Under the pieces are notes generated by a model. That model made no database searches and had not been told where the DNA came from. It saw only the letters and a program-made list of their open reading frames with translations. A DNA stretch of 10,737 bases from Thermoplasmatota archaeon (GTDB lineage Archaea > Thermoplasmatota > Thermoplasmata > UBA10834): the NCBI GenBank assembly GCA_030836605.1, contig JAUPMC010000129.1:1-10737 (forward strand), given 5' to 3'. Each line of letters begins with the position of its first letter. Positions within the stretch are counted from its first letter, which is position 1. Shown here piece after piece: positions 6,590-10,737 of this stretch. A program made the translations under genes and the position numbers.

Positions 6590-7151
6590 GCTCGAGAGCC
6601 GGAAGAGGATATACGAGTGCGTCAGGAACAGCCCTGGCGTCCACTTCCGCGAGATCCAGAGGCGGACGAGCCTGCCGATAGGCGTGCTCGAGTACAACCT
6701 GAACTACCTGGTCGACAGGTCGTTGCTCAGCGTGGACAAGCAGGAGAGCTTCTCGAGGTATTTCCCGTGCGGCCAGATAACGGCGGAGAAGCAACGGATG
6801 CTATCGGCCCTCAGGCAGGAGATACCCCGCGGCATCATCCTCTACCTGTTGCGGCACCCGTCGGCCACCCACGGCGAGCTCCTGACCAACTTCACGATAT
6901 CAGGCGGGACACTCTCGTACCACATCAAGAAGCTGGTGACGAGGGGTGTCCTGAGACTGGAGAAGGTCGGGCGCGAGTCCCGGCTCACGGTCATAGACCC
7001 GGACAAGGTCGCTGACCTGCTCATAATCTACAGGCGGACGTTCCTCGACAAGCTGGTGGACGACTTCGTCGCCGCGTATGTCGAGAACAGTGGTAGGACC
7101 GTCGCGCTGGAGCCGCCGCCGGAACCGTCAGAAGACAGCGAAGAGGAGTGA
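6570..7151 (+). CDS. Transcriptional regulator with two tandem winged-helix domains (COG3398-like)
   Basis: This 193-residue protein has two winged helix domains. The first (about 11-66) contains RKRIYECVRNSPGVHFREIQ and then TSLPIGVLEYNLNYLVDRSLL. The second (about 77-145) contains RGIILYLLRHPSATHGELLTNF, TISGGTLSYHIKKLVTRGVL and the wing LEKVGRESRLTVIDP. TLSYHIKKL is a typical ArsR/MarR-like archaeal recognition helix. The C-terminal tail (175-193) is proline-rich and acidic, with a run of Glu. The tandem arrangement fits COG3398, common in Euryarchaeota and Thermoplasmatota. The ATG at 6570 is preceded by GGAGGT (6560-6565) inside the upstream gene. It is probably a DNA-binding partner of the membrane protein encoded just before it; targets are unknown. 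Its stop is only seven bases from the convergent gene. Confidence 0.88.
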   Translation: MAPDPLELESRKRIYECVRNSPGVHFREIQRRTSLPIGVLEYNLNYLVDRSLLSVDKQESFSRYFPCGQITAEKQRMLSALRQEIPRGIILYLLRHPSATHGELLTNFTISGGTLSYHIKKLVTRGVLRLEKVGRESRLTVIDPDKVADLLIIYRRTFLDKLVDDFVAAYVENSGRTVALEPPPEPSEDSEEE

Positions 7152-7158
7152 GCCGTCC

Positions 7159-8388
7159 TCACTTGCCCCGGTAGTACCTGTTCTTCTCAAGGACGACCGT
7201 CTCGCTCTGGTCCTGCGAAGCGGATCTCCTAATGGCGACCGCCACCCCGGTGCCGCCCGCCACGACGGCCCCGACCAGGATGCCCAGAGCCGTGGACATG
7301 GCCGACGAGCCTATGATGCTCCCGTCAGGGAGTTCGATTATCCCGCCGCGCGAGGCTGTGAACACGCCCAGGCTGGGGTCGTGCGTGATCTGCGCGGTCT
7401 CCGGGGTGATGGGGGCGGATATGTACACCTTCAGCGCCTCGCCGTCGGTCCTGTAGTATGTCAACAGGTCCTCGAAGGTGTCGCCAGCGGTCAGGTTGTG
7501 GGCCATGCACCCGGAGGCCCACGAGAAGAAGCTGGACTCATCGGTGTCGTTGAACGCGAACAACTGCTTCAGCTTGTCCCTGTGCTGGAACGAGTGCATG
7601 ATGAGTTCGTCGTCCTCCGTCGTCTCGTTCTCGTACGGGTCGCTTATGCTGACCTCGTCGCTCTGGAACCCTTCGAAGATGTACTGCTCATCCATGGCCG
7701 TCGGGGTGAAGTTGCCGAAGTCCATCATCATCAGGCCTATGTCCAGGGCCAGATGGTCGGCGTCTATGGGTATGTTCATGTCGATCGTGATGTCGAACTT
7801 CAGCTCGGTCGACCCGTTCACTGGGTAAAGCCCCTCGTCTATCGCCCCGTCGAAGGTCGACGAGAAGTTGGACGAGGATATGATGAAGTCGACTGTGACC
7901 GCGGCCCAACCCTCGATGATCTCTATCCCCGGTGTGCCTGGGTCAGGGTTGCCGTCTTCGAAAGCGATCCTCTTGTTCATGTCCACAAGCGAGTGCATCG
8001 ACACATAGGCGGTCGATGTCCCGTCCCCCTCGTCCACGACGACGGGGGTCTCGGCTGTCCATGTGGCGTGCTCCATGGACGCGTGGTATGGGACCTCGTC
8101 GAGCACGAGCCCGTACACATCGCTCTCGTTGTAGCCCAGGATGGAGGAGAACACGAACCCGTATGAGCTGTTGTCCAGTGCGTCCGTCTCCTTCACAGCC
8201 GCGGCTGGGAATAGCGTCGAAATCGCAACGCTCATGTCGTCGGTGAGCAGCACGACGTGGTCGTCCTCGATGACGAAGGTGATGTCGCCGTCATCGGGGG
8301 CGGCTCGTCCCGTGATGCTCGCAGAGAGCATGAGCACCATCGCGAGTGACATCGCGAGGAGTCCCAGGATCGCAGGTCTTTTCCGCAT
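7159..8388 (-). CDS. Secreted, sequon-rich surface protein with C-terminal membrane anchor, function unknown
   Basis: This 409-residue protein starts with a signal peptide (MRKRP, then hydrophobic 6-24, cleavage probably after GRAA at about 30). A mostly acidic ectodomain (about 31-360) follows, and a single hydrophobic segment near 363-386 ends in basic RR and a short charged tail ending YYRGK, so the protein would sit outside the cell anchored at its C-terminus. The ectodomain has eight N-glycosylation sequons (N73, N87, N174, N191, N226, N254, N280, N298), typical of archaeal cell-surface glycoproteins. There is one ectodomain cysteine (C294). I recognise no catalytic domain. The ORFs on the opposite strand here are shadows: their proteins are low-complexity and lack start signals. 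The start is supported by the signal peptide and by a TATA-like element upstream. Confidence 0.85.
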   Translation of the reverse strand: MRKRPAILGLLAMSLAMVLMLSASITGRAAPDDGDITFVIEDDHVVLLTDDMSVAISTLFPAAAVKETDALDNSSYGFVFSSILGYNESDVYGLVLDEVPYHASMEHATWTAETPVVVDEGDGTSTAYVSMHSLVDMNKRIAFEDGNPDPGTPGIEIIEGWAAVTVDFIISSSNFSSTFDGAIDEGLYPVNGSTELKFDITIDMNIPIDADHLALDIGLMMMDFGNFTPTAMDEQYIFEGFQSDEVSISDPYENETTEDDELIMHSFQHRDKLKQLFAFNDTDESSFFSWASGCMAHNLTAGDTFEDLLTYYRTDGEALKVYISAPITPETAQITHDPSLGVFTASRGGIIELPDGSIIGSSAMSTALGILVGAVVAGGTGVAVAIRRSASQDQSETVVLEKNRYYRGK

Positions 8389-8412
8389 GCTGATAACATC
8401 ATCAGGTCAGCT

Positions 8413-8423
8413 CATATTAAGCC
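8413..8423 (-). promoter_or_regulatory. TATA-like promoter of the minus-strand surface protein gene
   Basis: Read on the minus strand, GGCTTAATATG lies about 25-35 nt ahead of the ATG (8388), giving a very short leader with no strong ribosome binding site. It is the only AT-rich element of the right position in this strand. Confidence 0.45.
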
Positions 8424-8587
8424 ATTTGGTACATTGCTCGAAATTGCCCCGGAGGCAGGGACGCGGTTTGGACCGTCCCCTCGGGCCCGAGCACTCACCC
8501 CTCTTTTCAGTTGATAAACGCCGTGATTATGAATGTGGAGGGTGCCCCGTACTGACTAGTTGATATAACGGGGTGATATCCGGTGAG

Positions 8588-8599
8588 GGTTTTAACTAT
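8588..8599 (+). promoter_or_regulatory. Candidate TATA promoter of the Gly-rich secreted protein gene
   Basis: GTTTTAACTATG would place initiation near 8615-8620 and leave a leader of about 60 nt. The alternative TTGATATAAC at about 8560 would give about 85 nt. The two cannot be separated by eye. Confidence 0.35.
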
Positions 8600-8675
8600 G
8601 TTTAGGGACATTGTAAGAAATGCACCTTCGGCACGGTGCTTGACAAAGGAGAGATAGAGGGGAGGGACAAGACAC

Positions 8676-9509
8676 ATGCAGTGCAGGAGAGCATCAGCGA
8701 TGCTCGCCGTCGTCCTGATGGCCTTGGCGCCGTTCGGGCTTCTGGCGGGCGCAGCGGAAGAACCCATGACGCCAATGCCCTTCACCGCGCCTGGTGAAGT
8801 GACGCCTGGCGTGAGCGACCCGAACATGGAGTACGCGGTGTACTTCGCCGACAATATGGCCTTCACCCCGCAGTGGAGGCTCGGGAACCTGGTGAGGGTT
8901 GAGACGATGGTCCTCAAGGCGTTCGAGACCAACGACGACGGCGTCCTGAACGCCTCGGACATACCGATCGTCGTGAACACCAACATAACGTCTGGCGTCG
9001 TCTATGACCAGGCCGATCTGTTGGGGAACCCGGACAACGTCCTCTGGACGTGGATGGTCTCGGTCCCGGCCATCACCATGACCATCACCGGTGAGAAGGG
9101 CGACGTGCACACGTTCGCGTCCAACTACGCGGACGGGATCTCCGACGCGGACCTCGTGACCAGGGAGACGAACAAGGCTGGCCACGTCATCTACGGGTTC
9201 CTTTGGGACACCTCGGGCGCCACGGTGCTGGGCGGAGTGTACAGGGTCTCCGTGGACGCAGGCAGCGACTACCCCGTGACCATGGCGGTCAGGAGCCTGG
9301 TCCTGGCCGAGGACGACGAGGCGGTCGGGTTCGAGGAACTGCCCACGGGAACGCTCAGCGCGTTCGTCTCCGGCACCGGCGGGGTCGCCGGCGATGACGC
9401 CTACGTCTACCTGGGCGTGCTCCTCGCCAAGGGCGGCAGCTCCGGCGGCGGAGGCGGTGGTGGCGGAGGCAACGGCGGAGGCAGCGGCGGTCACAAGGGC
9501 GGGAAGTAG
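8676..9509 (+). CDS. Secreted protein with dockerin/EF-hand-like calcium loop and poly-glycine C-terminal tail, function unknown
   Basis: This 277-residue exported protein has a signal peptide (basic MQCRR, hydrophobic 7-24, AGA cleavage near 26). Residues 84-96, ETNDDGVLNASDI, match the dockerin/EF-hand calcium loop pattern D-x-N-x-D-G-x-(I/L)-N-x-x-D, except for Glu at position 1. N92-A-S inside it and N103-I-T are sequons. The middle (about 100-245) is beta-rich and unassigned, with blocks such as MVSVPAITMTITGEKG, YGFLWDTSGATVLGGVYRVSV and YPVTMAVRSLVL. The tail (253-277) is almost all Gly with Ser, Asn, His and Lys, including nine consecutive Gly (257-265). There is no C-terminal membrane anchor, so it is secreted or attached by another route. 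GGGGAGGG 8-10 nt ahead supports the ATG. It is divergent from the sequon-rich surface gene. Confidence 0.82.
   Translation: MQCRRASAMLAVVLMALAPFGLLAGAAEEPMTPMPFTAPGEVTPGVSDPNMEYAVYFADNMAFTPQWRLGNLVRVETMVLKAFETNDDGVLNASDIPIVVNTNITSGVVYDQADLLGNPDNVLWTWMVSVPAITMTITGEKGDVHTFASNYADGISDADLVTRETNKAGHVIYGFLWDTSGATVLGGVYRVSVDAGSDYPVTMAVRSLVLAEDDEAVGFEELPTGTLSAFVSGTGGVAGDDAYVYLGVLLAKGGSSGGGGGGGGGNGGGSGGHKGGK
9432..9506 (+). repeat. Low-complexity GGN codon tract encoding the Gly-rich tail
   Basis: Consecutive GGC/GGA/GGT codons encode residues 253-277. The nine-Gly run spans 9444-9470. Mixed third bases (C, A, T) show that the run is kept at protein level rather than being a simple slippage product. 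Confidence 0.8.
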
Positions 9510-9799
9510 GGATTCTTCCGAGCGGCTCCGAAACCTCAGCAAACCCATTCCCGATATTCTTCGAGTCAGTCGTCACCCCGAGCGCAAGCGACGCCTCCCG
9601 GACGGGCCTGTGCCTTCGACCCCGGCGGTGTATCTTCGGTCGTCATCTCCACCGTCCTCCTCATAACGGTGATACGTCTGGCTATGTCGCAATGAGGATT
9701 GTGCTAGCGTTTGATTCCTGTACCACAAACCACTTAATTACCACCCCGTGTTGGTCGTTCAGAGGCGGCAAGACCGTCTCCGAAGAGAAGGTGAGGCAA
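9510..9799. other. Intergenic region (290 bp) with no convincing gene
   Basis: No tRNA, repeat array or conserved RNA is recognised. There are a small inverted repeat CACCGT/ACGGTG (9650-9655, 9666-9671; 10-nt loop) and a GTATC/GATAC pair around it (9630-9634, 9671-9675). The promoter of the next gene lies near 9731. The reading frame from ATG 9692 into the next gene is open, but it crosses the TATA-like box and does not look like a signal peptide. Confidence 0.5.
9731..9740 (+). promoter_or_regulatory. TATA-like promoter of the acidic Cys miniprotein gene
   Basis: CACTTAATTA, preceded by a purine-rich ACAAAC, is the only AT-rich element here. Initiation near 9760-9765 gives a leader of about 35-40 nt that includes AAGGTGAGG (about 9788-9796) before the ATG at 9800. 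Confidence 0.5.
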
Positions 9800-10051
9800 A
9801 TGATATCGAAGGTTTGGATTGCCCTGGCACTCGGCGCTTCCTTCATGGTCGCCGGCATTGCGACGGTCGCGGCCGGGAACGTGAACGGCGACTGTGACCA
9901 GATCCAGGACAGGCTCCAGGACGGCTCGTGTGAAGACTTGCCGGACGACACCCTCGAGGACGACACGTGCGACTCGTGCAACGACTACGACTTCCTCTAC
10001 GGTGAGACAGAGCTGGAGCCTCCCCATCAGTCTGCATGTGGACAGGAATAG
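9800..10051 (+). CDS. Small, very acidic, cysteine-containing secreted protein, hypothetical
   Basis: From the ATG at 9800 the product is 83 residues: a signal peptide (MISKVWIALALGASFMVAGI..., hydrophobic through about 20, cleavage near TVAAG, residue 26) and a mature part of about 57 residues. That part has 18 Asp/Glu, one Arg and no Lys, with five cysteines (C32, C44, C57, C60, C80), including a CDSC motif. NVNGDCDQ (27-34) vaguely recalls the DVNGDG start of dockerin loops. An odd Cys count suggests a disulfide dimer, a metal site or a free thiol. The start at 9800 is favoured over ATG 9692 by the signal peptide, the GGTGAGG ribosome binding site and the TATA box between them. I do not recognise a family. 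It could be a metal-binding or envelope peptide; this is speculative. Confidence 0.65.
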   Translation: MISKVWIALALGASFMVAGIATVAAGNVNGDCDQIQDRLQDGSCEDLPDDTLEDDTCDSCNDYDFLYGETELEPPHQSACGQE

Positions 10052-10066
10052 CCGCATTAGATTCTG

Positions 10067-10096
10067 ACAAAGGGTCTCCCCCAAAGTCTCCTTTGT
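10067..10096 (+). terminator. Possible hairpin after the miniprotein gene, with a T-run further downstream
   Basis: ACAAAGG (10067-10073) pairs with CCTTTGT (10090-10096), a 7-bp stem with a 16-nt loop, beginning 15 nt after the stop codon. A T5 run (10132-10136) within CTCTTTTTCCACTTT follows about 35 nt later and is the more likely archaeal termination signal. Weak evidence. Confidence 0.3.
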
Positions 10097-10144
10097 GCCG
10101 AAGGTCGCGGCTTCCTGCCCACCCTAAACTCTTTTTCCACTTTC

Positions 10145-10163
10145 GTCGACCCCGGTGGTCGAC
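10145..10163. repeat. Perfect 7-bp inverted repeat upstream of the class V aminotransferase gene
   Basis: GTCGACC (10145-10151) and GGTCGAC (10157-10163) flank a 5-nt spacer, about 40 nt upstream of the TATA-like box of the next gene. It could be an operator or a hairpin ending the preceding transcript, since it follows the T-run at 10132. A stem of this size can arise by chance in GC-rich DNA. Confidence 0.35.
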
Positions 10164-10200
10164 CAAGGGCTCGGGGAGCGCGGGTGCGCCCTGACCAACT

Positions 10201-10211
10201 CAATTTTTATC
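10201..10211 (+). promoter_or_regulatory. TATA-box promoter, leaderless or nearly leaderless start of the class V aminotransferase gene
   Basis: CAATTTTTATC lies about 26-36 nt ahead of the ATG at 10237. Standard spacing puts the transcription start within a few bases of the start codon, and no ribosome binding site is visible, so translation is probably leaderless. Confidence 0.55.
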
Positions 10212-10236
10212 ATCTGCGTCGTCATATTCCCGGGAC

Positions 10237-10737
10237 ATGAGGATCGACCCGAAGTTCATCAAGAAGATTCGGAAGGAGTTCCCAGCCGCCGAGAAGGACG
10301 CCAGTGGACGTCCGAGGGCGTTCCTGGACAATGGCGCCGGCACGCTGGTGACCATGCGCAGCGCCGGGCGGGAGGCCATGGCCAGGATAGACTGGAGCGC
10401 CAACGTCGGCAATCTGTTCCCCGAGTCCATAGGCGCCGAGGAGACGATCCTCGAAGGCCGCCAGGCGGTCTCGGACCTCCTGGGGGCCAGCGGCCCCGAG
10501 ACGATAATATCGGGGGAGTCGGCCACTTCCTTGCTGTTCAGCCTCAGCTACGCCCTGGGGCGCGAGTTCTCCGGGGAGGAGAACGTAGTGGCTACTGGGT
10601 ACGAGCACTACACGAACATCAACCCGTGGATGGAGCTCGGCTCCGCCGGCACGTTAGAGTCACTGAGGTTCGCTGAGTTCGACCTCGGGACGGGCCTGCT
10701 GGACCTCGACAAGCTGTCGGCGCTGGTCGACGGCAAT
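10237..10737 (+). CDS. Class V aminotransferase, cysteine desulfurase-like (VC1184-type), N-terminal part, 3' truncated by window edge
   Basis: The frame from ATG 10237 stays open for 167 codons to the window end, so only the N-terminal part is visible. FLDNGAGTLV (29-38) is the equivalent of the YLDNAATS start of SufS/NifS enzymes; GNLFPESIGAEETILEGRQ leads to VSDLLGASGPETIIS; GESATSLLFSLSYALG (93-108) is the PLP phosphate-binding region; and ATGYEHYTNINPW (119-131) holds the histidine (H124) that stacks on PLP. The last block, with NxxPW after the EH motif, fits the cysteine desulfurase-like VC1184 subfamily (TIGR01976, from memory) better than true SufS. The reaction is unknown for most of that subfamily; cysteine desulfuration is possible but not shown, because the PLP lysine and active-site cysteine lie beyond the window. 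The start is set by the TATA box just upstream. Confidence 0.85.
   Translation, partial: MRIDPKFIKKIRKEFPAAEKDASGRPRAFLDNGAGTLVTMRSAGREAMARIDWSANVGNLFPESIGAEETILEGRQAVSDLLGASGPETIISGESATSLLFSLSYALGREFSGEENVVATGYEHYTNINPWMELGSAGTLESLRFAEFDLGTGLLDLDKLSALVDGN

Larger units (their letters stand above)
8389..8675. other. Divergent intergenic region (287 bp) between two exported-protein genes
   Basis: The gap holds a minus-strand promoter near 8413 and at least two plus-strand TATA-like candidates: TTGATATAAC (about 8560-8569) and GTTTTAACTATG (about 8588-8599). It also holds the perfect 12-bp palindrome CTCGGGCCCGAG (8480-8491), a TGATAT direct repeat (8561 and 8574), a GCACC/GGTGC inverted repeat (8622-8639) in the likely leader, and a GGGGAGGG ribosome binding site near 8659-8666. 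No RNA gene or ORF with good signals was found. Confidence 0.5.

Noticed and set aside
7078..8166. 362-residue plus-strand open frame opposite the surface protein gene
   Set aside because: The minus-strand product has a signal peptide, sequons and an anchor. The plus-strand product is Arg/Val/His-rich, has no domain, and starts inside the wHTH gene.
9692..9799. Upstream in-frame ATG for the acidic miniprotein
   Set aside because: It would place the TATA-like element inside the coding region and bury the signal peptide. The ATG at 9800 has a GGTGAGG site and an N-terminal signal sequence.
9510..9799. Non-coding RNA or tRNA in the gap
   Set aside because: No cloverleaf, TPsiC-like motif or C/D box pair was found; only short inverted repeats that could be chance.
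10155..10676. 173-residue plus-strand frame overlapping the cysteine desulfurase-like gene
   Set aside because: Wrong frame: its product is Arg/Gly/Pro-rich. The true frame from 10237 runs to the window edge without a stop and carries class V aminotransferase motifs.
1..10737. CRISPR array, insertion sequence, prophage or defence cassette
   Set aside because: No repeated spacers, transposase, integrase, nuclease or terminal repeats were seen. Gene content is transport, regulation, metabolism and exported proteins.

Overview
The window looks like a piece of a GC-rich archaeal chromosome, most likely Euryarchaeota/Thermoplasmatota-like (Methanomassiliicoccales or a relative). The reasons are: AGG (Arg) and ATA (Ile) are frequent despite the high GC; most intergenic gaps hold an AT-rich TATA-like element 20-40 nt ahead of the start codon, sometimes with almost no leader; and the regulators are archaeal winged-helix types (a tandem two-domain COG3398-like protein, and a wHTH protein with a large uncharacterised C-terminal domain). 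The assignment below phylum level is inference.

Layout: (1) 3-317, the 3' end of a class III aminotransferase, closest to GABA aminotransferase (GabT). (2) 465-4583, a tight four-gene operon with stop/start overlaps: a BtuF/FepB-type substrate-binding protein, a FecCD/BtuC permease, a BtuD/FepC-type ATPase with an extra C-terminal domain of about 145 residues, and a winged-helix regulator. This is an importer of cobalamin or a similar metal chelate with its own candidate regulator. A palindrome (434-449) lies between the TATA-like box and the ribosome binding site of the operon. (3) 4637-5203, a nitroreductase-family flavoprotein. (4) 5263-6198, a CorA-type Mg2+/divalent metal channel with its own TATA box. 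(5) 6299-7151, a small three-helix membrane protein overlapping a two-wHTH regulator gene. (6) 7159-8388 on the minus strand, a sequon-rich surface protein with a signal peptide and a C-terminal membrane anchor. (7) 8676-9509, transcribed divergently from it, a secreted protein with a dockerin/EF-hand-like calcium loop and a poly-glycine tail. (8) 9800-10051, a very acidic secreted miniprotein with five cysteines. (9) 10237 to the window end, the 5' part of a class V aminotransferase resembling the cysteine desulfurase-like VC1184 subfamily.

How they fit together: the importer operon is the clearest functional unit, with binding protein, channel, motor and probable sensor/regulator in translationally coupled order. 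The membrane-protein/wHTH pair is a second candidate sensing unit. Genes 6-8 form a stretch of exported proteins of unknown function, probably envelope components. No rRNA, tRNA, CRISPR array, transposase or phage gene is visible. The best candidates for something undescribed are the importer-linked regulator with its putative operator, the ATPase C-terminal domain, and the exported proteins with putative calcium-binding or acidic features.
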